This document shows positions 44,577 to 57,124 of a stretch of 64,000 nucleotides of DNA, piece by piece (position 1 is the first letter of the stretch; the number at the start of each line of letters is the position of its first letter). Origin of the DNA: Zasmidium citrigriseum (taxonomy: Eukaryota > Ascomycota > Dothideomycetes > Mycosphaerellales > Mycosphaerellaceae). The notes under the pieces are model-generated. The model was given only the letters and a program-made list of their open reading frames with translations. It did not search any database and was not told the origin of the DNA. Both the position numbers and the translations under genes were made by a program. The stretch lies in assembly GCA_002786025.1 (NCBI GenBank), contig NHNW01000084.1:62001-126000 (forward strand), written 5' to 3'.

Positions 44577-44986
44577 AATCGGCGCAGTGCGTTTTCGAAA
44601 GTAGCAAGGAGGCGTACCCTAACATAATGTATGTAGGGCCCTATTATTCAGCGCTAAAGAACTCACAGATGAGGACAGTCCAGGAATTCGATTAAATGAT
44701 CGCTCCCAACAGACAGCCATTTCAAGGCCCGGCGGCAAGACTTGCGGAGGGCTGCTTGTTCAGCTCGCCACAGATGAAGCAAGCGACAGGCTCAAGCCAT
44801 CAGCTTCGTCTGCAGCCAAGTGGCTTCATGAAGCTTCAGGATTTGGTCTCACCACTATTGCAGAAAGAGGCTGTGGTCTAGACCGGCTGCTTGCGATTGC
44901 AAGTAAGGGCTGCCATCATCAAAGCAATCCTTGAGCGTCTTGACTCCACTGTAACGGCTGCGATTGCCACCTCCCTTCCAACGATC
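44577..44986. other. Intergenic spacer
   Basis: 410 bp between the NRPS-like gene and the broken peptidase. Nothing recognised. Confidence 0.4.
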
Positions 44987-46135
44987 ATGGCGAATACATC
45001 CACAAAACGATTCCTTCGGGCAGAACGCCTCGGCAACTTGAAGGACAAGTCTGACGCAAAGGACGAGCCTCTCTTTACGAAAGAACAGCTTACGGCGCTC
45101 ACAGCCAGGACGAGCACCTCCACCGCAGGATCTCCAGTGATCCTGGAAGATCTTCCACCTGTATATGATCAAGGCCACATCGGCAGCTGCACAGCGAACG
45201 CAACTCTCGCTGCTCTTTGATATGCGTGGAAGAAGAAGCATGCCGATAAAAGTTATAATGACTTTGATCCGTCTCGACTTTTCCTCTACTACAAAGCTAG
45301 AGTCCGCAATGACCTACAGTTCAGCGAGCAGGTTCCAGATGATCCTCAGAAGCGAGTCTCCCACGACAGCGGCAGCCACAATCGTTGCTGCATCGTTGCT
45401 TTGACAATCGATGGAGTCTGTAGTGAGGATCTCTGGCCTTATGGAGATCCCGAATCCGACTCGAAGACGGATGAGTTCAAGAACCTGAACGATATCCCGA
45501 ATCCTTGCGAGCCAAAGGACCTGAGCTCAGCAGAGTACCAAGCCAGAGGCTCGACCAATCCTGCCGCTGGGAACCAGCCATCTTTCATTCCGCGGGAGAT
45601 CAGCTTCTACTGAATCTTCGATCCTGCTGAAGCAACGAAGTACCAGGATCAATCTAAAGATTACGGCCCTTGGAGATGGGATACTCATCCGCCAATCGCT
45701 GCTCTTGAGCAAACCATTCGAGACGGCTATCCATTCATCTTCGGCATCCAGTTCTTCAAGTTCGCAACGCTGTGTACGACGTACAAAGCCGATGAGAATG
45801 ACAACTGGCTGCGTGACGAGAATGGGCGACGCATCATGGCCAGATGAGACGTCAGTGCAGATGGAGTCTTCAATATGCCGCCGATCGAAGATTTCAAGAC
45901 AGACGGGAACCACGCTTTGATGGCGGTGGGCTTCGACTCCAGCAAGAGACAATTCCTGATTCAGAACTCTTGGGGCACGACTGACTAGCCACCAAGGTGT
46001 CCGGAGAAGATGCAGGGAAAAGTGTGGATTCCATACGAGTGGTTCGAGGCGTCGTACACATGGACGGGCAACAGTGGGACTGTGTACACAGATCCGATGT
46101 GTTACGATTTCTGGGTCATCAAGTATGGAGAGTGA
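44987..46135 (+). pseudogene. C1A (papain-like) cysteine peptidase with four in-frame stops
   Basis: One reading frame of 383 codons runs from ATG 44987 to TGA 46133-46135 without any frameshift. It is interrupted by TGA 45218-45220, TGA 45611-45613, TGA 45845-45847 and TAG 45986-45988. All family landmarks are otherwise intact: active-site Cys in YDQGHIGSCTANA, then GVCSEDLWPY, catalytic His in GNHALMAVGFD and Asn in IQNSWG. These motifs match the bacterial/viral-type C1A peptidases rather than lysosomal cathepsins, hinting at old horizontal transfer. Each stop is one transition from a sense codon (for example CGA or TGG to TGA, CAG to TAG). It is most simply a recently silenced gene. Confidence 0.8.
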
Positions 46136-46372
46136 TGAATTGGATTGTGGAGGCGTGATGTTCAGATGTCCTCAAGTGACGGCCGTAACGTTCTCATTAG
46201 CAGCTCTGATTATAGTAACTGAACGATTTTATGATTGCATTTCTTCTACTTTTCAAGCAAATCAGTCCAACGCTGTCTCACTAGCTCTTGCTGTAACAAA
46301 CATACTCGGCCGTCAGCGATCACTGTTGCACCTTGTCAGCGTTATGTATTCTCTCTTTCTTGCCGTAATCAT

Positions 46373-47224
46373 TCAGAGGCCGACATGAAGAGGCCACTGA
46401 GGCTGTCTCTGCTTCCCAAAGATCGCATCCGGACCATCCGCCACCTCACAGAACGACCTATAGGTCCTCGGCTTCACGCAAAACTTGGTATCAGAATCGT
46501 TTGGGCAAGCGTCCAGGCATACGTAGTCCTCCGGACACGTCGTGCTGTTCTCACAAGACTGGGCGTCGTGGAGATCATCGCAGTCAAGGGCCGAGTAGCT
46601 GATGCAGTAACCTGGAGAACTTTCTTCGTTCTCATCTAGTACACAGCGGCACTTCTTTTTTCCTTTCTTGGTGGTGCAATCACTGTTAACGTCGCATTCG
46701 CCAGCTGGTCGGCACATACCTGCTGGACGTTTATCGGGGTCGTCGCTGGGTGGAGCTGAAGTGTCGCAGTACTCGTAGTGTTTGCGGCAACCCTTGCGGC
46801 AGTAGACTTCCAGAGTTGTAGCTGTCTCGGTGACGGTGGACGTGAAGGAGGTTGTCTCTGTGGCAACCGTCGTGGTGGTTCGAGTCTGAATGCACGAGCA
46901 GAGGTTCTTGATCATGGCATTCTCTCTCATCTGCTTCGAGGCAGGAGTGATCTCAGTTGCGAAGGCTGTCTGAGTGGCACGGAAAGGGACCAAGGACGCT
47001 GAAGCTCTGAATCGACCTTCCTTAATTCCCACAAAGGTCTCCGTCTCCGTCGTAGTCGTCGTAGTGGTGACGAAGGCCGATTCTGTCTGAGTGATGCTGA
47101 CCGGCTCGATTGGATACGCTACTCGGCAGTAGGCCTCAAGGTCCTTGTAACATGAATCTTTGTCTTCACAGCCAGCTGCTGCCAGCCGAAAGAGACACAG
47201 AGCTAGGACATAGGTCAAGTACAT
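46373..47224 (-). CDS. Secreted cysteine-rich, Thr-rich hypothetical protein
   Basis: Single exon, 283 aa. The N-terminus MYLTYVLALCLFRLAAAG is a strong signal peptide. The mature part has about 21 cysteines, mostly in the C-terminal half with spacings such as CRKGCRKHYEYC and CRPAGECDVNSDC. Two Thr-rich stretches lie in the first half (around residues 50-60 and 115-135). No transmembrane or GPI tail is present. No known domain is recognised; a disulfide-stabilised cell-wall protein or effector-like protein is possible. It is convergent with the broken peptidase (237 bp between the ends). Confidence 0.75.
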   Translation of the reverse strand: MYLTYVLALCLFRLAAAGCEDKDSCYKDLEAYCRVAYPIEPVSITQTESAFVTTTTTTTETETFVGIKEGRFRASASLVPFRATQTAFATEITPASKQMRENAMIKNLCSCIQTRTTTTVATETTSFTSTVTETATTLEVYCRKGCRKHYEYCDTSAPPSDDPDKRPAGMCRPAGECDVNSDCTTKKGKKKCRCVLDENEESSPGYCISYSALDCDDLHDAQSCENSTTCPEDYVCLDACPNDSDTKFCVKPRTYRSFCEVADGPDAIFGKQRQPQWPLHVGL

Positions 47225-48087
47225 GGTTGCTAGCCAGTTGGTGATGATACTGAAAGTTGGGAAATCCAGAGATTGGAGGACGGGCAGTATCAGTGACGAG
47301 AGGATGGGACGACGACGTACCTCTTGAATGGCTTCAATGGCTTCAATGGCTTCACATATTTCAGAGGCTGGGTGGCAGCTGCACGAGCTCTTCGATGCTC
47401 AATGCACTTTTCTCAGGGAGCTCGACATTGACTTCAGGGTCAGTTTTGTGGCTGGCTGACGGCGACGGATCCTGAAACACGTGGTGCCTTCTAATCAACG
47501 AAAGAATAACAGCAGAGTCCGATGCGCTTGACGACCTCTATTCTTCAGTGTGTCCGGCATTGAATCGCTGGATTCGATGGCCGCTCGCTCTCGTCGATGT
47601 GAGACACTGTCGTGTTCTCCGTCATTCAGCCTCGCGCCTGATCTGAGTCTTGGATCACACCACCCAAAAGCTTGTTACCGAACAACCCATTGAGGGGAAT
47701 GCATATGTATGGCTGCGTCGCAGTCCACTCGAGACTCCGAAATGTCTGTTTTAGCTAATCTGATGAAAGCCAGATCATGCAATGCGCGAGCTGATCCTTG
47801 TCTGAAGACTGACATTCGGACAATTTTGGCGAGACGGCCCCCACGTGCACGATCTGGGTCTTGCAGAGGAGAGATGGCGATGTTGGAGTAACATATTTGG
47901 CTGCGTCAGAATGGACGCTCTCTGTAGAATCTTTGAAGTTGATGAGAAGAAGCATTTCGCCTCGTGCTTTGAACACACTACCATTAGCGTCAACAGTCCG
48001 GAAGTTCGATTGTTGCCATTCGACAGTAGCGTTGTACCTGCATCCAGGCCTGGCTGCGCCAAAGTCTCACACTCTGGCCACATCACC
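47225..48087. other. Intergenic, no clear gene
   Basis: About 860 bp that should contain the promoter of the Cys-rich secreted gene and the 3' end of the decarboxylase gene. It includes a short TGGCTTCAA repeat around 47325-47353. No gene supported. Confidence 0.4.
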
Positions 48088-50337
<2,250 letters not shown>

Positions 50338-50728
50338 GATTGAACAAAGCTGTTGCGGCGGGCCTGCAACCGCGTCGCAGGTCAATATATACCGATGATA
50401 AAGGGTCGAGCTACCATTGAGCCTCAATGTTAGCGTCGTGGAATCTGTGGGGAGACTTCGCTCATGTCAGCACAACACCAGGACCGATGCAGAAGGTGAA
50501 CTGCTTTCTTGGGACTAGCTCCAGGAACGAGTCGTCTCGGAAGTGAATGGAGCTTGCAGGTCGGATGAGTAACAGCTGCTTCTGTTCTGATGAGTAACAA
50601 ACCATCTAATCCGAGGTCAGTACCTCATACCTTCAACATTTGCGAACGAGTGCGTTAAACAACCATCCAGAGGGCTCTCTGCTCCTCGAGAAGTCCTCCC
50701 ATTCACGACTCCTGCTTCCTCTGCCAAG
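50338..50728. other. Intergenic spacer
   Basis: 390 bp upstream of the decarboxylase and downstream of the acetate-transporter-family gene. No element recognised. Confidence 0.4.
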
Positions 50729-51549
50729 CTACATCTTCTCAGCAGCTCTTTCCTCTCGTTCGGCCTTCCGTACCTTCTCCGTCCTCCGCCACAACCAACT
50801 CAAACGTCTCAGCACCGCCAGTTCATACTGATCCTCGATCAAGATGATCGTCACCCTCAGCCAGGCCAAAACCGCCGACAAGATCCAGAAATACGCAGCG
50901 GCCTTCATACCACTCTTCACGCCCGGGTTGTAGCTGTACATGCAAACAGCGATAGTACTGCCAGTGGCGAGACAGGCGAATATGGCGGCTAGGAGGAGGT
51001 CTCGTTTTGCGGCGGCGATCGTCTGCGTTGGGAAGCCCATCAGCGTGTTGCTCTCAAGGGTCTGGATCATGGAGTGTACATACGCCCGACCAAGTAAAAA
51101 ACGACAAAACAACAAACCACGTAGCAAGCTCCGGAAAATGGGCCAACAGGCTGGGCGGTGCCTCTTTCGCCGATGCCTTCAATCATTCACGGTCAGCACG
51201 TCGTTTCAAAGTCCGCCAACAGGATCAAACATACCGCAAGCAAAAACAATAACCCCAAACCAATCCACAACGCCCCCCACATAGCATTAACAACAGTGAT
51301 CAACACCTCCCCAGCCAAAAACCCAAACAGCGCCGCAGAGAACTGGCCCAGGCCGCCGAACAGGGCGACGAAAGGGAAGAAGGCATTGGGGGACGTTGGA
51401 CCGCCCCACCACTCGGCGATGTATGAGGCTGTGATGAAGGTTGAGCCAGAAAGTCCTGCGAGACCGAGGGCGTAGGGATTGGCAACGGCGATTTCGATTT
51501 TGACGACGAAGTGGTCGTCTTCCACCAGGGTGAGCAGATTGGTCGCCAT
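50729..51549 (-). CDS. GPR1/FUN34/YaaH family (acetate transporter-like) membrane protein
   Basis: Six-helix membrane protein of 233 aa; exons 51549-51235, 51176-51084 and 51022-50729. The family motif NPxxLGL is present as ANPYALGLAGL, followed by FGGLGQF in the loop before TM3, both typical of acetate/succinate channels such as fungal Ato1/AcpA. Intron 2 uses a GTATGT donor and a CGCAG acceptor 62 bp later. The C-terminus is basic and amphipathic. It lies beside the pyruvate decarboxylase, a possible link through acetaldehyde and acetate, but there is no direct evidence of joint control. Confidence 0.78.
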
Positions 51550-52101
51550 GGTGTGTTTTCGTGTGGGTGATGAGGTCCCAAGCAAGGCTCTGCGATCTTC
51601 TGCTGGGGAACATATGTAGACTTTTACAGGGGCGATTGGTCAGATCGCTGCTCGCCCGAGACTGTACTTTCTGGGTTCCAATCAGGCTGACGTAGTCTTG
51701 GTCAGTTCCTGCGTCGGAGGAGATGAACGGCTTCAGATCCACGCTACTGGCCCTGCATGTGAAAGTTAGGCGTCATTACTCATGATTGATTACTCAGGGC
51801 ACCTTCACATCGTGCCGACTAAGTCGGTATTTCGAAAGGAGCAGGTTGCCTTCCACATTGGTACCTGAAACAGAGCCTCGTGGGATCGCCATCAAGCTGA
51901 CTGATGGGCGGACAGCCAGCTTGTCTCACAAGAAGCTTTGGCATAACATCGACGTTGATCTGCGCTGTCCTCGTCGGATGAGCCAGGTGCCGGTGATACC
52001 GAGTGCTCAAAGAGCAGAAATCTGGAGTCGAGATCAGCTCAGCTCGCCAGTCCAGCACGAAGCGGTCCGCACATCGTTCTGTCTCCAAGTTCTGTACGAA
52101 A
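51550..52101. other. Divergent promoter region, acetate-transporter-like / GST
   Basis: 552 bp between divergent start codons. No gene supported. Confidence 0.4.
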
Positions 52102-52913
52102 ATGGCCCCACTGACACCGACCGGGAACTCTCAAGTCGAAATCACAGTCCATTGGTAAGTCCTTTCTCTTGCGCTGATGGCCAGAAGGTTGACGTCCCCA
52201 CGGGCTCGAACGATCTCGCGCCCAACGCCTGCTCTGGCTCCTCGAAGAATGCCATCTCGAGTACAAAATCCATCCCTACAAGCGAGTCGGCGGCAAAGCA
52301 CCCCCAGAGATGAAAGCCGTCCATCCACTCGGCAAATCGCCTATCCTCACAATCAAAGATCCGGGACAGGTCGAGCCGCTAGTACTCGCTGAGTCTGGAG
52401 CGATATTCGAGTATATCGTCGACCATTTCGCGCCGAATCTTGCTCTAACACGATGGAAAGATGGACACGAAGGTCAAGTTGGCGGAGAGATGGAGGCCTG
52501 GCTGCGGTATCGCTATTATATGCATTATAGCGAGGGGAGTTTCATGTCGCTGTTGATGCGAGTGCATGATCTGCATGGTACGCATCTCCAATCAGTCACG
52601 AGGGCGGTCCTGACGTTCTCCAGGGTTGACAGGCGTGGAGAGCGCAATGTCGAATCTGAAACGCAATCTGCAGACGCATTTGACCTTTCTCGAGTCGCAA
52701 ATCGTCCATGGAAAGTTTCTGTGTGGCGAGGACTTCACGGCCGCGGATATCATGATGTGCTTCCCGTTGCTGGTGGTGCGGAGCAGTATGGGTGGATTGA
52801 CGGAGTATCCAGGATTAGAGGCGTACGTTGAGCGGATGATCAGCCGGTCTGCGTATAGGGAATCTGTGAAGAGGGCGGAGAATGCCAGTGGCGAGCAGTA
52901 TTCAGTCGTGTAG
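52102..52913 (+). CDS. Glutathione S-transferase, first intron without an AG acceptor
   Basis: Cytosolic GST, 238 aa if three exons join as 52102-52154, 52204-52577 and 52624-52913. The thioredoxin-like part reads ITVHWLERSRAQRLLWLLEE, then HPLGKSPILTI and LAESGAIFEYI. The helical part includes GEDFTAADIMMCFPL, the N-capping box of GSTs. The first intron has a perfect donor (GTAAGT at 52155). To keep frame it must end at 52203, which reads CGG where CAG is expected. Frame 2 has a TGA at 52190, and no AG occurs between it and 52204. The gene may be damaged, use a non-canonical site, or begin at Met 52310 as a truncated protein. Confidence 0.78.
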
Positions 52914-52965
52914 TCGGAACGGTACCCGTCATGCAGCAATCGTCTCTCGTCCGAGTAGACCAGCA

Positions 52966-54555
52966 TCAGCTTCTGTTGATAGGCCAGCAAGCAAACAGAT
53001 TGCCGTCCGCATCCTGGTCGACGCCTCGGAGACGCTTGATGTAAGATCGCCATGGCATACTCCTATTTGCCGGAGCAGCGAGCATCTTGGCGTATAACCA
53101 GACAGCAATGGGATCGGTGGGCGACAGGGTGACATATGCCAACGCCGGAGGCATCGCCCACTGGTGAACAGAGGCAGGAGCGGCGAGGTTCTCCAGCTGG
53201 TATTCGAAAGACCTGCAGATCTCGATGGCCGCTTGCTGGATGGATAAGTCTTGACCTGGTTGCCACAAACTGCCCGATTCCGGCATGGGAGTCGGAAGTC
53301 TCGATTGAAGCTTTTGGGGGTCCAAGAAGCCCAAGACGATGATGACCAAAGCGTCGCAGAGCCAGATTTCGTACATGAGTTGTGGATTGGTGTACCGTAA
53401 CACCGTCCCGAACGAAGAAGCTGCTTCTGCTCCGGCTTCGAAGACACCGCGAGGGTTGCGGGCTAGCCACGACCATCGCCATGAGTGTAGCTGATGGAGA
53501 ATCGCACGAGCTCGATACTCCAAGTCCACGCTGGGAGGCTGCTGTACCGCAATCGGTGCTTTCTTTGCATCTCCTAAGAGTCCCGCAATATCAGCCATGT
53601 AGTCAACGAGATGGTCTGATGGGCTTTTCGACGATGGTAGTAACGCAAAGGGAGCAATCTTCCACCACTCCTCGCCAAAGATGGTCCGCTCTCCGTAGGC
53701 CATGGCCTGCCAGACCATTGCATTACGGACCTCATGGAAGAGATCGAAGCGGCCCTGCTGAAACAGAGACTGGCCTGAAAGTCTTACGAGTTGCTCGAGT
53801 CCGGAGGAGTGCTCCCGACTTCGACCTGATAGCCAACTCTGGCAAATGTCAGCAGACGTATGTATCGGTACACAAGCAACAGTACCTCAGCCGTAAGCAG
53901 CAACAGTGCTGGAACCACAACCTCCTCCAACTTCGCAAGATCAAACAAAGGCAGATGCATCGTCAGGGCCTGGACAGCGGAGGCATACTCTTTGCTACAA
54001 GGAGTCTGTACAGGCTGATTGTGCATCCTGGCGAACATGGTGGTTGATGCTGCTACGGCGGCAGACATGGCCGGGGCACCGAACGCATTGCTTGAACTGG
54101 CCACGAGGATGTGTTGCATGGCGGGGCGGTGCGTGTAGTGCCAGTGGAGCCATGAGAGTTGGACGTTGTCCTTGAAGGGGAGGATGGATAGCGCAGCTGG
54201 CACAGGTGGAGACACAGCCTGGTATTGTGTTGTCACGCTCTCGTCACTCAAAGGTGTGCGTCGTTCGATGCCTACTGACGTGGTTGCTGAAGATGTGCTC
54301 TGGACTGGCGGGGTGGCTAGCGTGTTCGTTGTGATCGATGTGGCTCTCCATGCAGATGCACCTCCGCGGGAAAGTAGGAAGCGGCAGTGCAGTCCCTTTC
54401 TTAGGCATTGAAGGCAGGCCGGGTGTGTCTGACCTGCCCACCATGTCAGACACTCCAGCACACGGGAAGGAGGAGCACGTACTGCATCGAAGACCCCTTC
54501 TTTGACAGTTTCGACAGTCATTGCTGGCCTCCCCACGCCTCGAGGAAGGCTCCAT
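52966..54555 (-). CDS. Zn2Cys6 fungal transcription factor
   Basis: Regulatory protein of 497 aa; exons 54555-54483, 54433-53886 and 53838-52966. Splicing intron 1 (49 bp) completes a perfect CX2CX6CX6CX2CX6C cluster beginning CRNCQRRGLRCSQ near residue 15. Without the splice the cluster is broken, so the intron is well supported. A Ser/Thr-rich linker follows. The rest is a helical middle region (for example SWLHWHYTHR and GLEQLVRLSGQSLF) like the Fungal_trans_2 group. Intron 2 (GTACTG...GCCAG, 47 bp) has an alternative donor near 53873. Target genes are unknown; it lies 10 kb from the NRPS-like gene. Confidence 0.85.
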
Positions 54556-55129
54556 CTTGACCAAGCATCACGCATTGCTCGGCCGGTCGTTCTGCAGAGA
54601 ATGACCACGAACAGTCCAACCCGACGTGTGAAGGACTCGAGGTACGCCTTCGACGTCATAGCTGATCTGCTGTCATTGCCCCGAATCGACCTGTAAAAGA
54701 CTGGGCGTGGCCCTTCTCATTCAACATATTGTTCATTGATCTGTAGTAACTACAAGAGTGGAGTCAAAGGTAAGACACATCTCTACACATTGCCCGAGTC
54801 ATCGTACACGGACCCAATCGCTTTTCACTCCTTTTGCGAAGAATGCTGCTGTACAGTTGCAGATAATACATGAAGACTCAATGCCCGCGCTCGCTCGCCC
54901 GCAAAAAGCTCGGTGATAAAGTGTTGATTTTGAACGCCGCCCAGATGCACAGAAGCTGGTGATGGATGAGGTTGGAGTTCGCCAGACCAGGAGCCGGAAA
55001 AGCGGACGTGTCATGCCGCTCTCAAGTGAACCGCAGTCGGTCCAAGAGCGGCGTGTCCGTTGATCATTTGCCGGAGCGATTGACCACCTCTTCCCAAGAA
55101 TACGAAAGGTAAAGAGACGTACCGCCACC
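54556..55129. other. Intergenic spacer
   Basis: 574 bp with the transcription-factor promoter and the TIM44 3' end. Nothing else recognised. Confidence 0.4.
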
Positions 55130-56851
55130 TCATACGTAATCTCTGGCACTCTTCTGCAGTTCAATCAACCTCCACCCTCTCGTCTCGGGATTGCTGACTT
55201 CCTCGGGGATTCTCGTCACACCAATGGCGTAGGTGACTTGCTGTACCTTGTCTTCCATGCCAGCAGCAAGCTCACCGCTCTTGGCGTTCTTGTATACATG
55301 CACTTCCTGGGTCCGGCACATCAGAACGAAGACAGGAATCTCGCCCGGGTCCAGCATCCTTGCGCTCAGGATATCGACTCCACGGATGTCCAAGATCTTG
55401 CCGTCTGATTTGAGGCCCGCGGTGGTGTACTGCTGCATCAAGGCGTGGTAGACCTGGAATTGAGCTGCCGACAGCCAGAGCTTGAGAACTTCGACGTCGC
55501 CCTTGACGTATGCTTCGAGCACTTCGGGCAGGATGTAAGTTCGCATCTCGGTGAGGAAAGGCTCCAGCTGGAAGGATGGGTCCATCTCTCGGAACTTCTT
55601 GATGACCATTGCCGTCTCGTTCTCTGCGAAGAAGCCGGCAATCCGATCGCTGACGCTTCGGGCAGTGCTGATCAGCGGGTTCTCCGACTCTCGGTATGTG
55701 CTGCCCATGGTGAAGAGTCGCTGCATCATCGGGCTGTTTTCGCGGAAGTTTTTCCAGCTTTCCTTCCACGCCGCATCCTTGTGGACGGTGACGTTGACAC
55801 CAGCGTTGGGATCCTCTTCGAAAACTTCGGGTGCCTTGACACCCATCTTCGCCTCCCGCTCTGCGCGCTTCTTTCTTCGCTCCTCCTTCTCCGTCCAACC
55901 ACCGTATCTCTGCGATGCGCCATCATCGATAGTGTCCTTCACGCTCTTGTAGGCCTCGGTCTCTCGCACCGGTCGGGTCGCCTTCTCCACTCCCGATCCA
56001 ACAGCCGCAGCTCCCTTCCTCAAGACCTTGGCAACAGGTGTATCCCAGGTCCATGCGGCGCTCTTGCCAATCGCACCTGCTGTGCCCATCAACACCTTCC
56101 CGGTGGTCGTGCTCGCAGCCTCGGCAGCTTTTGAGTATGCGCTCCTCGCTCGTTGCACATTCGGGTTCTGGGTGAAGTCGTTGATGCTGCCACTCAGCTG
56201 CTTGGTGCTCTCGTTCCACTCCTTACTGGCCTTGAACTCGGATTGCAGCGTCTCGGTGAAGACCTGCCAAGGAGTCTTGCTGCCGTGTGGTGGAGGAGGA
56301 GCGTCTTCTTTCTTCTCCTTCTTCTTCTGCTCACCAGCTCCCTCCTCGCCCTCCTCCTCTGACTTCTCTTTCTCCTTCTCTTGCTCCTCCTGCTTTCGCT
56401 GCTCTTCCTGCGCCTTCGACCACGATGACTCGGCCTCGGCCTTGAACTGGGCAAAGGCGTCGTCGGCAGCCGATTTCTCGGGCTCTGCCTTTGCTGGTTC
56501 AGGCTCTGGCTCGGACTTTGCTTTTGACTGCGAGGGCTTTGGTTGACCAGAGGCGGCGTTCTCCTTGGCGCGCTGTTCTCGCAGCTCCTTGAAGCTCACA
56601 TGTCGCACCGATGCCGGCGTTGACGCGGAGATGGCAGGCGGGAGGAAATGTGATCGCAGCGCAAAGGGGGGCAGTATGCTGGACGAAGCATCTTGCCGTT
56701 GTCGTAACGAGGCTTCGCTGTATTGTCTGAGGCTGGCGGCTATCCGTCGGTACGCAGCGGTGCGGCCATATGATGCGGTCGGGATGGACGAGGGCAGATT
56801 TCGCGCGCCTCCTGCCCGCGCTGTGAGGCTGCGAAGGGCAGGTGTGCTCAT
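55130..56851 (-). CDS. TIM44: Mitochondrial import inner membrane translocase subunit TIM44
   Basis: Single-exon gene of 573 aa for the matrix-side subunit that tethers mtHsp70 to the TIM23 channel. A long Arg/Ser/Ala-rich presequence (about residues 1-85) is followed by a highly charged Lys/Glu segment (about 110-185). The Tim44 core includes TPWQVFTETLQSEF and the C-terminal membrane-binding domain. That domain runs from SDRIAGFFAENETAMVIKKFREMDPSF through YILPEVLEAYVKGD to DPGEIPVFVLMC and ETRGWRLIELQKS. Fungal Tim44 is usually 430-580 aa. The gene is divergent from the mitochondrial ribosomal protein uS11m. Confidence 0.96.
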   Translation of the reverse strand: MSTPALRSLTARAGGARNLPSSIPTASYGRTAAYRRIAASLRQYSEASLRQRQDASSSILPPFALRSHFLPPAISASTPASVRHVSFKELREQRAKENAASGQPKPSQSKAKSEPEPEPAKAEPEKSAADDAFAQFKAEAESSWSKAQEEQRKQEEQEKEKEKSEEEGEEGAGEQKKKEKKEDAPPPPHGSKTPWQVFTETLQSEFKASKEWNESTKQLSGSINDFTQNPNVQRARSAYSKAAEAASTTTGKVLMGTAGAIGKSAAWTWDTPVAKVLRKGAAAVGSGVEKATRPVRETEAYKSVKDTIDDGASQRYGGWTEKEERRKKRAEREAKMGVKAPEVFEEDPNAGVNVTVHKDAAWKESWKNFRENSPMMQRLFTMGSTYRESENPLISTARSVSDRIAGFFAENETAMVIKKFREMDPSFQLEPFLTEMRTYILPEVLEAYVKGDVEVLKLWLSAAQFQVYHALMQQYTTAGLKSDGKILDIRGVDILSARMLDPGEIPVFVLMCRTQEVHVYKNAKSGELAAGMEDKVQQVTYAIGVTRIPEEVSNPETRGWRLIELQKSARDYV

Positions 56852-57124
56852 GCTCCGTTAGATACAATGAGCAAGAACGACCTGCTCGAAGGGATGAGAA
56901 TGGCAGGAACAGGTCGAAGATGGAAGGTGGCGAGTGAATGATGTGAAGAGTGCGAAGAGCAGTGCAGCTGCGCATGTGATGGTCTTCCGGTCTTTCTTCA
57001 GTCTCGGCAGCGCCCGCAACTCTAATCCGACTAGCGGCTCTCCCGACTTGCTCCGCAAAGCACCACATCTCTCCTGCCCGACCATCGACCTCCAATACTC
57101 CTCATTGACATCGAATTCGTCGAC
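56852..57124. promoter_or_regulatory. Compact divergent promoter TIM44 / uS11m
   Basis: Only 273 bp separate the start codons of two nuclear genes for mitochondrial proteins. A shared promoter is likely. No known operator was identified. Confidence 0.5.

Noticed and set aside
44987..46135. Programmed stop-codon readthrough or UGA recoding of the peptidase
   Set aside because: The bases after the four stops (TAT, ATC, GAC, CCA) do not form the known readthrough context, and other genes here use TGA as a normal terminator.
55445..56134. 229-codon plus-strand frame
   Set aside because: Antisense to TIM44.
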